A DNA stretch of 64,000 nucleotides from Cristatella mucedo (lineage: Eukaryota > Bryozoa > Phylactolaemata > Cristatellidae): the NCBI GenBank assembly GCA_009760855.2, contig WPIO01000065.1, forward strand, positions 1,769,001 to 1,833,000, given 5' to 3'. Below, piece by piece: positions 1-11,602 of this stretch (the first letter of the stretch is position 1; each line of letters begins with the position of its first letter). A model generated the notes under the pieces. It was not told where the DNA came from. It was given only the letters and a program-made list of their open reading frames with translations, and did no database searches. A program made the translations under genes and the position numbers.

Positions 1-950
1 ACCATTGGCAGAAGTGCCAATGCCATCCCTAGCAATGAGTCTTCTATATTAAATTTACTGCCCACCTTACTACTGTAACATATCTTATGCATATCAATGC
101 ATAACTAAGGCTTGCAGTAATTGCTTTCATGGCCTCTGGGAGTGAATCTGGTCTCCAGTTGAACGTTAGACCGTTAAAATATGCAAGCAGGCCCACTTAC
201 ATCTTCAATTTTGCACTGTGTCTGCAATCCCTTAAGTTCTATCAAAGGCTCAAACGTGCCATTGTAACTTGGAATATTTTGGTGTACAGACATGGGCCTA
301 AGGCTGAGCTGCGAAAACATCGGCAATCGATGGGACTACCACATCGCCCATAGTCCAAAACACGCTTGTATGTCTGAAATGGGTCAATTAGCAAGCCGCT
401 CACCAGTAGTTTGTGAGGTCACGGGATCTACTGGCGATCATGACAATGCGATGCATTCTTTTTTCTAGCGCTACGACATCTCGAATGAGGCGTGCCCATG
501 CTTCAGCCCCTTGTTCTGAAGCTTAGGCAAATAGGGGAGAGGTCAAAGATAAATGTGATACTTGGGGGGTAATTCTGGGTATGTCAGAGACCATGACCAC
601 CCTCGTGCTATGTTTCTGTAGTAGTATACCATTGCATCCGTTGCCTTCACACAAGAACCAAAAAATGGAGAAAAATGTAGGTGCTAATGCAGTGCTCATG
701 GAGAGAGTAATCAAGGAACCAAAACTTACAGAGTGCAGAAGTGGTCTCTAAGACCTTCATGAAACATATGTGGTGAAAAATGAAGCAACTGCAAGATTCC
801 ACGAGTAGAAAACACTTATATGCTGAAGTGAAAATGGAGCAACTGAAAGGGTCCACGAATAGGAAACACTCTTAAGAAACCCATCAAGGTGCATTAACAG
901 AGGTAAGACCAACCTAATTGCCTTTGCAAACCATTCCTGAAGAGAGAATG
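1..950. other. No supported feature (possible NPAT 3' region)
   Basis: Short frames only. A minus-strand frame ending at 523, preceded by an acceptor-like GTGTGAAG near 650, is phase-compatible with the last recognised NPAT-like exon. It shows no recognisable conserved motif. Confidence 0.3.
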
Positions 951-1745
951 TCAAGACAATACAAAATTTGTCCGACAATCAAATACTTGTTTAGAGTACC
1001 TTTCGAAAGACAAAAATGATAGAAATGGGATCGGAAGTTCTGACGACTCTCCCCGTGAAACAAAAATAATTATGCAAACCATATCTAACCCAGATGTAAA
1101 CGGAAGCAACATATATGCAAATAACAAATTTACCGATCTCTGCATCATATGCGACTTGTATTCCAACTTGGCGAATCTTAGTAATAATAACAATAATAAT
1201 AACAATGTACTTAATAAAGCGCCCTCAGAGAACTTAATCTCTTTCTAGGTGCTTTAAATTTGCTGCAAAGGGAAATGCAATTAAATAGTAAGTAAAATCA
1301 TGCTTGAAAAACAAACAAAATGAATAACATGGTTAGGGGTGACATGCACAGGGTCAGCATGCAAATGTGGTTAGTGGCAGCATGCACAGTCAGCACGCAT
1401 AAGCACGTGAAAGACGAATCACAGGGACCCACTAAATGCTGTCCTAAATAGGTGTGTTTTTAAGTTCCTTTTAAATGTGGTGAGGTCAGGGGATGTTCTG
1501 ACGCAGGTCGGGAGGCAGTGCAGCTGTGAAGCTTGCTAGGCGCAGTCTTGTGACTTTCATACAGCTTAATTTCCAATGCAGGTTTATGCCACGTAAAATC
1601 CATAACTCGGCTAATACTTCACGTAAAGAAGTGAAATTTTAAATACGACGTCAGCTCTGCTTGTTTTAAACGGCTCTAGAAAAATTTCTGATTTCGGCTG
1701 GATTCATTTTGCTGTACATGCCCATGATTATAGAAAATAAAGCTC
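951..1745 (-). repeat. Repeat C copy 1, interrupted by LINE A
   Basis: Two blocks (951-1190 and 1525-1745) match, in reverse complement, 7535-7751 and 7285-7490. An example is 'aaatttgtccgac' at 965 against 'gtcggacaaatttt' at 7711. A LINE A 3' fragment sits between the blocks only in this copy, so it is a nested insertion. The sequence has no coding capacity that I can recognise, and its termini are unclear. Confidence 0.7.
1190..1525 (-). mobile_element. LINE family A 3' end, nested in repeat C
   Basis: On the minus strand this reads: the end of the coding region, a 3' UTR with repeated GCATGC words ('gtcagcatgcaaatgtgg'), the hairpin tail (gcacctagaaagagattaagttctctgagggcgc-type) and an (ATT)-rich end. 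It is 5'-truncated and non-functional, and sits inside repeat C copy 1. Confidence 0.85.
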
Positions 1746-2781
1746 CAGGACATTTGATGACGTATACAGACCAAAACTGAGTGGAGAGCAACAATGTAGA
1801 GTGAAAGACACAAGTAGATACTCAGAAGATGCTGATACCACCACTATACATCAAATTGTGCCTTGTGAATTTATTTTTCACAGATAAGATTAAGCAAATG
1901 GCAGCCCTCGAGTAGCTTCAAAATTTCTACCCAAATCCATCTGACATTAAGGTCAAAGCAGGGGCTTTGTACGACCAAAGATAAAAAAAGGTCATCGGCT
2001 GCAATTACTTCCTCCAAAAACTCACAAGTAGGGAGAGAGCAGCTCTAAGCAGCTTCGTCAGAGTGGTTCGAGGGTTCAGGGCAGTGGTATGGCAGAAAAC
2101 TGTGTAGAGCTGGTTGAGACTATGGTGAAAAACTAAGGCCAAATGGGCTGCAAGATGTCCTTCAAAGCTAATATCCTTATTACTCACCAAAATAAATTCA
2201 AGAAGAACATGGTTGATTGCCTTATTTCCTTACTAAATGTGAACCCAAGATGCATGTTGTCTGTTTCTAATTGGTAAATTTCAAAGTTCTCACTATCTTA
2301 ATCACAACAGCAGCATTTGTGGGGTATAACAGTCATTTTCAATATGTTTGAAGCATAAGCATGTGTGAGAACACTTAATAGTCAGAAACATAATATTTTC
2401 TTTAAATACTAATACTACCGGGTCTTCCAGGCTTTTTTAAAATCCCCGTTTAGCAGAGCAGTAACTAAATGTTTACTCAAGTGTAATGTAGATCTGATAA
2501 ATAAGTGAAAGCCACTGCATAAGTAATATATGGTCTACAAAATGAGGCACTTATTACCTGCATTCTACCGACAAGCTGGGCAGTGCTAACTGTTAAATAA
2601 AAAAAAAGGTCGTATGCAGCAAATAATGCAGTGATATAATTCTGAGCAGATAGTTTAGTTATGATTGTTACACAACATGTGGTAGCCTGTGGCAAATTTA
2701 ACGATGAAAAGGCGAATTGGTAGGTCAGACACCTTCTAATGTGGCCTGCATTTTGTTCTATTAAGGTGCCATTCAGAAATA

Positions 2782-2935
2782 ATAATAATAATAATGCACT
2801 TGATAAAGCGCCCTCAGAGAACTCAATCTCTCTCTCTAGGCGCTTTACGTTTGCTGCAAAGGGAAATTCAATTGAATGGTAAGTAATATCATGCTTGATA
2901 AACCAACAAAATGACTAACATGGTTAGGGGTACTA
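2782..2935 (-). mobile_element. LINE family A 3' tail
   Basis: On the minus strand this contains the 'gcaaacgtaaagcgcctaga' and 'gttctctgagggcgctttat' tail followed by (ATT)n. It is a severe 5' truncation covering only the last 150 bp or so. Confidence 0.85.
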
Positions 2936-3609
2936 CATCAGCATCAAATACCTGCAGTAATATTCACGTTTTCCATGCTATTTCAGCATATATTGGGTGT
3001 CCAAAGCCTCTAGCATACATAAATCAATGCAAAAATACTCTTGCTGAGCACGGGCCTTACATAGGATTCCAAAGGAAGAGAGATAGTTCGAAGTTAAAGC
3101 ATGTACATCAATAAAAAAGACTGACAAAAAAGGAAGCAAGAAAATGTCAACAAAGTGGGGTAGCTTAGACATCACTTAGCAACGTACCACTTCCTTTGCT
3201 CACCCAATCTTGTTCCTTCCAATGCTCTTACGGATTATAAGCAAATAAAGAAAACTTGCATCTCCCACACAATTGTGGAAGGATGATTTAGAATAATGAA
3301 TTTGAAATAACTTTGCTATCAGGCATCACAAAGACTTCGATTGCTACACCAATAGTCTTAATGCAGATTATATACATATGGAGGCATAATAACGGAAGGA
3401 AACTACATATCGAAAACAGATCAAGCTGCTCTACAATAAACAAGAGCGACTCAGCAGAACAAAGCCTCTGCACTGCTTGACAGATACTCACGCACAACTT
3501 GCGATAAACCCTCAAAATAACAATGAGTGCATGCTTCATTTGCTGCACAAAAGCCAAGATTGACATGCCAGAGCACTTAGAAATTGGCAAAAAACAAAAA
3601 ATTCCTCAC

Positions 3610-3700
3610 CACAATCCATAAGCGCATGGAAATCACCGAATGTCGGATCATTGCGAGTGATTGCCAATACCTCTCTGATGGCAGCCTCGGTTTCAGATTC
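3610..3700 (-). CDS. NPAT: NPAT-like gene, acidic exon (TRNDPTFGDF)
   Basis: This 91-bp exon sits between CTTTATAG and a GTGAGG donor. It enters in phase 0 and leaves in phase 1. It encodes ESETEAAIREVLAITRNDPT, then FGDFHALMDC, a short acidic helical block of the kind found in transcription coactivators and, to my recollection, in NPAT. If the donor is not used, the frame continues for roughly 25 codons before a stop near 3540. The next exon toward the 3' end was not identified with confidence. One weak phase-compatible candidate lies near 523-650 and ends in an in-frame stop. Confidence 0.6.
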
Positions 3701-3896
3701 CTATAAAGAGTCTCAGATAGATGTAATGACGAAAGACTGGCAGATAAAAAACAAGATCCACCAGAACAGCAAAGATCTAAATGATTTTATCATAAAGCTG
3801 TCAGTATGCTTAGCTTATTATTATTATTATTATTTATTATGCAATGCTTGAACTCTTAACTGTCGGTTAAACATCCTACAGCTTAATACACAATGT

Positions 3897-4050
3897 GCCA
3901 CTAGGTTTTAGCTCAGGGGTAGGGTGCTTGCTCTTGCCCAGGTCGTGAGTTCGACTTCCGAAGTGGGCAATCCTTTATTGCTCACTGCAAGCAGGTAGGA
4001 CAGCCGCTAAGGCTCTTAGATAAATAAATGAGTCTGTTGAACATTAGTCA
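3897..4050 (+). mobile_element. SINE-1 (tRNA-derived)
   Basis: The A-box-like 'gctcaggggtagggtgctt' and B-box-like 'gtgagttcgacttcc' are about 35 bp apart, as in a tRNA. The body follows ('ggcaatcctttattgctcac', 'acagccgctaaggctctta') with a 'ataaataaatga' tail. Related copies are at 12686, 15262 and 55895. Confidence 0.7.
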
Positions 4051-4059
4051 GCTGCTTAC

Positions 4060-6670
4060 GATAATAATAATAATAATAACAACCACACCTTCAGTTCCAA
4101 TGCTAATTAAGCTTGAAACTCTTACCCCACAGACATCACATCTGATGACTGACATTTAAAGCTAACTATAAACCGACCTATTTATCACAGTCTATGCCTT
4201 GTTAATATGAAACATTCTTTATGTGCTTATCGGTGCTACAATTTTGCATGCATAGACAGTTAATATACCTCCTTTTTCAGCTACTTAGTTCTCTTAGAAT
4301 GATAAACAATCACCATACCATTTATAATAATATTATTATTATAAGCTATGGTTCCTGCAGGCTGTAAGACCGACCCCCACTCCCAGCCAGAACAAGCCGA
4401 AGGCTTCAGGGCAGGCAGAGATGGGAGACCATAGCAGGGATCGAGCAAGCTGCCAATGCGTTGTTCTGATGTTCCACTGGTGTAGGCAGAAAGCCACCCA
4501 ATTTAAGTTGGGAGCAAGCAATTTCCGGGTGCTTGCAAGATTCTATTTTGTGGGCACTAATAGCTTGAGTAACAGGATCGGACTTCCAGAAACAATGGCT
4601 GAGCCTGGCAATCATTTGGTGTGGCCCCAGCTCAACCGTTACCTGCTTTCGGCACTCTAAACAAAGAAGCCCCTGAAAGTAAAATAACACATTCATACAT
4701 TGCATGGCTCGCATATGGCACAGCAATGCATTTGGCGAGTGGGCATATGAGCAAGATAGCAAACCACCTTTAAAGCCCGAGCTAAAGCACAACCATTCAA
4801 GGACGTCGAGCATTCTCTTTGGACAGCAGCTGTCGAGCTACTTTCTGCCTGCCTGAATTTGAGCACGTAGAGCAGCCAGATAAGGGCTCTGGTCACCAAT
4901 CAGTGAAGATAAAATGATCGAAGCTCAGCACTAAATTACAATTAAAAATACAAATGGATTTAGTCAGTGCATCAGGATTCGGTCGTGCACATGACGGGTC
5001 ATTTAAAGCAAAGGCTACAGGCCCAGTTTTGATAGCAAAACAGTAAAAATTCTACAGCTCACCATAAAAGTTTCGATGACTCAGGTGGTCGATTTAGGTG
5101 TTACAACATGTTGTAGAAGAATATGCATGACAGAGAATGTGACAAACGGTAGCACAGGTGATAAACAACAAACAGTGCAAATATGGTTTGCCTATTACTT
5201 TTCTAACTATTAATTTGTTGTAAGGCAAGCAACTATATCAAATAAACAACCCGAAAGAGATGCACGTCTAGTAACGGGACTTTAAGGCAGCTGAAGTACT
5301 GAATGGGCTCTGGTGCTAAGTTCTGCAGCTTGTCTTGACAAGCATAGCCCTACATCCAAAGTATTGAGGGAGTTGCTTGGAATGGCCAGTAGTCTCAAAT
5401 GGTGGGATAAACCTTGCCTAGGTCAGATCCGATCCAGGCAAGATACAGCAGGTGCACAAAGTCTTTCATGGGCGATGGCTCATTGGACTTTAAAAAGTTG
5501 CCTAGTAGCTTTGTGAAATTGAACTGGAGTTTCGAACAAGGATGCAGTGACTGCTGTTGGTGGTGAGTAGCTGAGCCATCTTGTTCAAAAGTATCTAGAG
5601 TGAACATAGGGAAGCGAACTTCAGCAATCCAGTTTGCAAGTGACCAACTCAAGAAGCAAATTTTCTGTTATCAAACGATCCAGACTAACCGGAGAGTGGT
5701 ACTGTCACAAACGTTTAGGTCACTGACTAGGCTTATCCATATGAAGTGTTCAGAAGGCAGCCTGAGTGGAGACGTTTCAGGCAGGATTTGGAACATAACA
5801 ATGTGGAAGCATAGTCGAAAGTCACAAACCAGGGTAGTACATGTAGCTATTTGTTACTTATCAGTGATTGCTAGGTTCACGAAGTTAACAAACATTAAGA
5901 TAATTACACAAGAGTTCACATTCAGGTTCTGCATGGCTATGCAAGAAGCCTCGGGTGCAAAAGACAGCTAGAACCGAGTACCACCGATGATTGATGACTG
6001 AGTGATGCTGAATGGTGGGTAAAGGCTGCCTTCCAAAACTTCAATTTGTTGGGCCTACCCCTATACCAATCATTTTTACTAAAGTAGAAGATTTGTGGAC
6101 AAGCCGGTAGCCGATGCATCAAGATACACATTCGACACAACTAAAATCTTTGGAGGGGTGGCAAGTTTTTGGCAAACCATGCATCAGCAGCACTTGAGGT
6201 CGACAAAAAAGTGCATAAAAACCAGTAAGTCATCAATGAGGAAATGTTATTATAGAGGCATTCAGAGACGGTTACACTAGCAAGTCGTTCACCATTACAG
6301 GGAGGGTATGCATTTGACCAGAGCTAGTAGTGCCAGGTTCCCTGTACGGTATATGAACATCAATCAAGCCAATGCGTGGGTTGCTTAACTACACTAAGCC
6401 GGCCTCCAGCATCTGTTATTTGCAAGAGAAACTAACAGTTTTAGCAGAAGACCCCAAAATCGGCTCGAACGGCATGCAGGGCCGAGAGTCATCAGCATAG
6501 AATCGGAAACTAGAGATATGGACCGATGGTGGTACTTGCCCAAGCAACGTCAGATGAAGCGAAAGAGCGGCGAACCGTTAGCTGACACCAGCGGAACTCG
6601 TTCCCTGGCACAGAGACTTTTTCCAAGTTCTAGAGCCTAGAGATTCTGGAGCCTAGAGGTTGTCTTACAT
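4060..6670. other. NPAT-like intron, mostly unexplained
   Basis: No exon could be supported. Open frames on both strands (for example 5395-5652 minus and 5600-5971 plus) resemble decayed coding sequence of an old transposable element, but no motif can be named. Confidence 0.4.
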
Positions 6671-6679
6671 CGAACTCAC

Positions 6680-6856
6680 CTCAAAGCGAACAATGGGCTC
6701 ATCAGTAGGCACAGCAGCGACTGTGGCAGCAACATCAGCAGCACTGTGTGCTTCGTCCGTGCCCCTCTCAGTGCTCTTCCTGGTCAGATGCTTGTTGATG
6801 TTCTCGGCCAGATGCTCTTGCCACTTGGTTGCTTCAAGGAGCTTCTCAACTAGGCA
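6680..6856 (-). CDS. NPAT: NPAT-like gene, helical exon (AENINKHL)
   Basis: This 177-bp, phase 0/0 exon lies between a TTGTTTCAG acceptor and a GTGAGT donor. It encodes 59 residues. The first half is amphipathic and helical (CLVEKLLEATKWQEHLAENI, then NKHL); the second half is rich in Ala, Val and Thr and ends in PIVRFE. The helix reads like the conserved short helical blocks in the C-terminal half of NPAT-family proteins, but I recall that region only loosely. The main support for membership is strand, position and perfect phase joining to the exons at 7000 and 3700. Confidence 0.65.
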
Positions 6857-6999
6857 CTGAAACAAGATGAACCCGATTCAACACAGGCGGGGAAGTCATC
6901 TGCCGGGAAGATGCCACCATAGCTCACACAGAGCACAGTAGCTCTGATAAGAGCCACACGAGCAGCCGGCGGCGTTACCAAGAGCAAGGGGTTACTAAC

Positions 7000-7099
7000 C
7001 GGCATCGGAAATAGGCCTGACAAGTTTTCAATTGCTTCTTCCTTGCCAGGACTCCTCAAGTTCTTACCAGGGGTCATGCGCTTCTTCCTTTCTGTTGAG
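7000..7099 (-). CDS. NPAT: NPAT-like gene, small basic exon with CDK sites
   Basis: This 100-bp exon lies between an acceptor with a good pyrimidine tract (TGCTTTTCTTACAG) and a GTTAGT donor. It enters in phase 2, so the split codon from the previous exon becomes Ser, and leaves in phase 0. It encodes STERKKRMTPGKNLRSPGKE and then about a dozen residues ending LFPMP. TPGK fits the full CDK consensus (S/T-P-x-K/R), as does SPGK, and the basic stretch RKKR looks like a nuclear localisation signal. Both features suit NPAT, which is activated by cyclin E/CDK2 phosphorylation. The link to this gene is inferred from phase agreement on both sides and from order on the strand. Confidence 0.7.
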
Positions 7100-7284
7100 C
7101 TGTAAGAAAAGCAAATTCTACATCAAGAGAATGGCTTCCGATTTATAGACAGACTCGGACCCAAGGTGCTTAGTGCACACGAAAATAGCTCACACAGGCC
7201 AGAGAAGTGCCTGATACGCTCTCTGTTAGAAGGAAGGAACTCGATGAAAAACGTATATGCCATCAAACGACCTCAAGCCTTTTC

Positions 7285-7751
7285 TGTAATCACGGACATA
7301 TAGAGCAAAATCTATCCAGCCGAAATCAATTTTAATTGCGTGATTTGAACCAAGCAGAGCTGAACTCGCATTTCAAATTTCAGTCCAATACGTGAAGTAT
7401 TAGCCGAGATATGAAATTTACAAGGCACCAACCTACCCTGGAAATGAAGCTGTATACAAGTCACAAGAATGCACCTCAACAAGCTTCACGCATGTATCTC
7501 GATCTAACAAGGTTCGACAAGATGGGATAAAGTCGCATATGATGCGGAGAATGGAACATTTTTCTTTTACAGATTTATTACTTCCGGTTTACATACGGTT
7601 AGACGTGGTTTGCATAACCATTTTTTTCTTTCATGCAGTAGTCGTCACAACTTCCGATCCCAGTTCTAACATATTTGTCGAAAGGTATCCTAAACAAATA
7701 TTTGATCGTCGGACAAATTTTGTAAGTACTTTCTTGACATTCTCCCTTAAT
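7285..7751 (+). repeat. Repeat C copy 2 (uninterrupted)
   Basis: This is the reverse-complement partner of 951-1745 without the LINE A insertion. It includes the shared run 'cggctaatacttcacgt' (revcomp 'acgtgaagtattagccg' at 7390) and ends at 'cttgacattctc', after which the two copies diverge. The LINE B copy starts about 25 bp beyond that end. No terminal repeats were recognised. Confidence 0.7.
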
Positions 7752-7774
7752 TCTACTCCACGAGCAACCAGATC

Positions 7775-9190
7775 CGAGTCGAATAAACGCTACGATTTTG
7801 TGCCCTGCTCTCCTCCGCGTTAACAATGACATTCTACGTGGCAACGACGACGGGAATGTCACTGCCCTAGCTCTGCTAGATCTGTCTGCTGCCTTCGACA
7901 CCATTGATCACGAAGTTCTGCTTGAACGATTGAGAACAACGATCGGTCTGGCAGACGAAGCACTGGCGTGGTTTAAATCATACCTGTCTGATCGTGTTCA
8001 ATCCGTGTCGTGTGGGGGTCAGGTCTCAGACATGAGAAGGGTCACCTGTGGAGTCCCTCAAGGGTCTGTACTCGGTCCCTTGCTGTTCTCCATTTATACA
8101 CAACCTCTGGGAAAAGTGATTAAGGCCCATGGAATAGGATATCACTTCTATGCTGACGATACTCAGTTGTATTTGTCATTTAAACCGTCGGAATCTGCTG
8201 CAGCAACTGAGAAACTGAATGCTTGCCTTGCCGATATTCGATCCTGGATGTCGGAAAACTTCCTGAAATTAAATGACGATAAAACCGAACTGCTGCTCAT
8301 AGGACACCCTAAGCGTGTGGCTGGATTAAAAGGCTTTGCTGTTCTAATAGGTGATGCTATTGTGCGACCTTCACCACGTGCTCGTAATCTAGGTGTCGTG
8401 TTCGACAGCTGCCTCAATTTCAAAAGCTTCATTCAGAAGACTGCCTCTACAGCTAGCCATCACATCCGATCCCTATCCAAGATTAGGAGCTGTCTCCCAC
8501 AGTGGCTTGTAAAAACATTAACTAGCTCTCTAGTTCTGTCTCGGCTTGATTATTGTAATTCCCTTTTGGCTGGGCTGCCAAAGAAAGCTATTATGCCACT
8601 ACAGCGGACTATGAATATGGCTGCAAGGCTGGTCTTCAAGTCCCAGCGGTTTGAGCACGTGTCACCTCTGCTAAAAGAGCTAGGATGGTTGCCGGTTGAG
8701 CAAAGGATACAGAGCAAAGTTCTTACGCTGACCCACAAGGCCGGCCACGGCTTGGCTCCTTCGTACCTAGCTGAACTGCTGCATCAGTTTCAGCCTGTTC
8801 GCGCCCTCAGGTCCTGTGTGGACAATAAATTAGCTGTCCCATTCCTCCGCTTAAAGACAGTTGGCGACCGAAGCTTTAGCTTTGCAGGTCCTAGACTGTG
8901 GAACTCGCTTCCACAATTCTTACACAACGACATCTACTCTCCAACTGCCGACTATGGCACATCTTTTTCAGCGGTCCTGAATGCTACTTCTATGCTACTC
9001 ACTACCTCAACTGCTCTCCTGACTCTGCTATGCTTCCCACTTTCTCTTTGTTGCGTGAGACGAAGTCTGTTGGCTACCGAATGCGTACCGAAAGCTGCTT
9101 AGGCTGTGAGTGCGCTATACAAAACTCTCCTGCGTAACACCCACATGGCCTTTATGACTTTGTGGAGTTACTGACGGAGATACATGCATA
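7775..9190 (+). mobile_element. LINE family B, 5'-truncated copy with open reverse transcriptase frame
   Basis: A 434-codon open frame (7798-9102) encodes the C-terminal part of a non-LTR reverse transcriptase: LDLSAAFDTIDHEVLLERL, CGVPQGSVLGPLLFSIY, the catalytic YADD in GYHFYADDTQLYLSF, and thumb/C-terminal blocks (SRLDYCNSLLAGLPKKA, GDRSFSFAGPRLWNSLP). This is CR1/L2/Jockey-like by motif. The endonuclease and the first RT blocks are missing, so the copy is 5'-truncated and cannot be autonomous. No stop codons interrupt the frame, which marks it as the youngest LINE in the window. The 3' end, near 9190, lacks a long simple repeat. It lies in the NPAT-like intron between 7099 and 11603, in antisense orientation to the gene. 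Confidence 0.9.
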
Positions 9191-10480
9191 CATAGTTTTC
9201 TATTCATTGCGGGTCTAGTCTCTACACAAAAGCCGTCTAGGTCTTGCCCCTATATACAATTTCTGTAGGTCTTTCTGCCCCAGATGAAAATCCTGGCTCC
9301 ACCACCGGAGAGTGCAATTAAAAACATTTAAAAACGGCTATGCATTTTTAGGAAATGCAGAACATTTGTATGCCTGGGAAGGCAGTTATTTAATAGCGAT
9401 CTGCAACCATCCTCCATACCAGCTTCACGTAGCTCCTCTTTATTTTCTTACCACGGAACTACTAAAACTCACGAATTTTTTTTATCTAAGAGGGCAAAAC
9501 AATCATTCGACTGAACTGCCCGAGAACCCAAATGAACTTTGTTAATTCAATGATTACTGACCGTTATAAATGATACTCTCCAATTCAGCTAATTCGATAG
9601 AACTATAACAATTGCTTTCACCAAGCTATACTAGCTGAAATGATCGAAATTGATTCACTATAACGATTGTCACGGCAGGCTACTGTTTAAGGAATATTCT
9701 GTCTAAAAGCTTCACGGCTTTGGGTAATATGAAGTTGTCTAAATGCATTTCACGGCTTTGGGTAATATGAATTTAGGCAGAGACAACTGCAGCAACAGTC
9801 CTTATGGCTGTTCAGTCATAGGACACTGGGGTATCAAGGGGGGCGTCCAGTGACACCATCGCGAGGTCACCCTTCAGGTTAATGCCATGCCCACTAGCAC
9901 CTTGGTATATTGAACCCCTATCTAATTTGAACAAAAGGAGCATAATGCCAATGAGGGGGTAAGAGCAAGCATTTATTGCAGTACTTAAAAAATAACCCCA
10001 ACTAGCACAGTATCCACAAGATTCAAGCAAGTAGGTATATTATTTAGAATTTGCAAAACTAACCATTTAGCCACGGGCCATGCTTTCAACAACACTACAG
10101 GATGGAGCAGAATTAGCAACAACAGACTGAAATAACTCAACTACAGGAAACTCATTTAGTCAAAATACCATAAATGTCATCCTTGCAAACTGATGTTTCT
10201 GAGAATGTTAGACGATGCTGATAAACGCTAACAATGGATCACCTAGAGGTAAAGCTATTTAGCTACAGGGGCACCAAGCTTAGCGCAGCTCAATGTTCAA
10301 GCATATTGGGAAATGCTTGAAGTGTCTGCGTTACCGACTCGATACAACGCTGGGGATGGGCAAACTTGAGAACTGGATGGTAAGCAATCGATCAGTACAA
10401 CCTGCCACTCTTTTCTATTTAACTGGCAAGGCAAAGTAAAGTAGAGGTCAGCTGATTCAACGGCCTCAGTCATAGTCATA
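9190..10480. other. NPAT-like intron, AT-rich, no gene
   Basis: Holds the short direct repeat at 9712-9771, and near 10478 a weak match to the 3' half of SINE-1. Otherwise nothing recognised. Confidence 0.5.
9712..9771. repeat. Short direct repeat
   Basis: The run 'cacggctttgggtaatatga' occurs at about 9714 and again at about 9750, spaced by roughly 37 bp. Confidence 0.9.
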
Positions 10481-10889
10481 GCCACAGTCGCAGCAGAAGA
10501 GTCTTAGCAGCTATCCCTCCTGCACGAAGTGTGCTACAAACAATTGCTAATTACCACGGTAAGACTACGGCGGGAAGTAACAGTATGCACAAAATGTCTG
10601 CGCAGAAGCATTTGCAGAGCGCTATTCCACCGAACGAAAAAGTGACAGCTACAGCCGTCAGAGAGGAATATTAGCGGTACTAGCAAAGTTAGTACATCCG
10701 ACATGTACAGGTATATGGCAGTGTCCCACCCCTCGAAAAGGAAAGAAACGCACGAGCGGCACGCTAAAGGGATTCCACGCTAAAGGGATGCACTGACATC
10801 ATGCAAGCTACAGGTATCAGGCTGTCGACATCGAAGACTGAAAAAATAAGGAAAAGCCACAAAACATCACACAACCAGTTATAATTACT

Positions 10890-11405
10890 CACTATTACGA
10901 TTGACTTCAAAGTTTTGTCGCTCACTTTTAGGTCACTTCATTCTTTGGCTCCAGCCTATCTCTCAGATCTACTCCCCCCATCAGGCCAAGCATCGTACCA
11001 CCCGCTTTTCGGAATCCAACAGTCTACAAATACCTTGTACAAACCTCAAATCCTTTGGAGACCGTGCATTTAGTTCGTGTGCTCCCAAAGCCTGGAACTC
11101 CCTCCCGACCTGCGTCAGAACATCCCCTGACCTGACCACATTTAAAAGAAACTTAAAAACACCTATTTAGGACAGCATTTAGTGGGTCCCTGTGATTCGT
11201 CCTTCACGTGCTTATGCGTGCTGACACTGTGCATGCTGACCCTGTGCATGTCACCCCTAACCATGTTATTCATTTTATTTGTTTTTCAAGCATGATTTTC
11301 CTTACCATTTAATTGCATTTCCCTTTGCAGCAAATGTAAAGCGCCTAGAAAGAGATTAAGTTCTCTGACGGCGCTTTATCAAGTACATTATTATTATTAT
11401 TATTA
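10890..11405 (+). mobile_element. LINE family A 3' end
   Basis: An open stretch (10901-11170) encodes the terminal RT-protein block, with CTNLKSFGDRAFSSCAPKAW and NSLPTCVRTSPDLTTFKRNL. The 3' UTR with GCATGC words, the hairpin tail (gcgcctagaaagagattaag, ttctctgacggcgct) and (ATT)n follow. 5'-truncated. It lies just below the NPAT-like alanine-rich exon, in the adjoining intron. Confidence 0.9.
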
Positions 11406-11602
11406 TAAATTAATGGTAATAAGGCACACAGAGGCAAAGTAGCAGAGCCGAGTGAGCGAATGTCACCAATAAGGCAGCCGAGCTATCGAACAGGTTCACA
11501 AAAGCAATAAAAAAAAAAGAAACAGTCAGAGAAGACTGGAGCAGAGCCAAGCAGTAACAAAGCATTGGGCGACGAGATGGTACGACACAATAGGCGGCTT
11601 AC

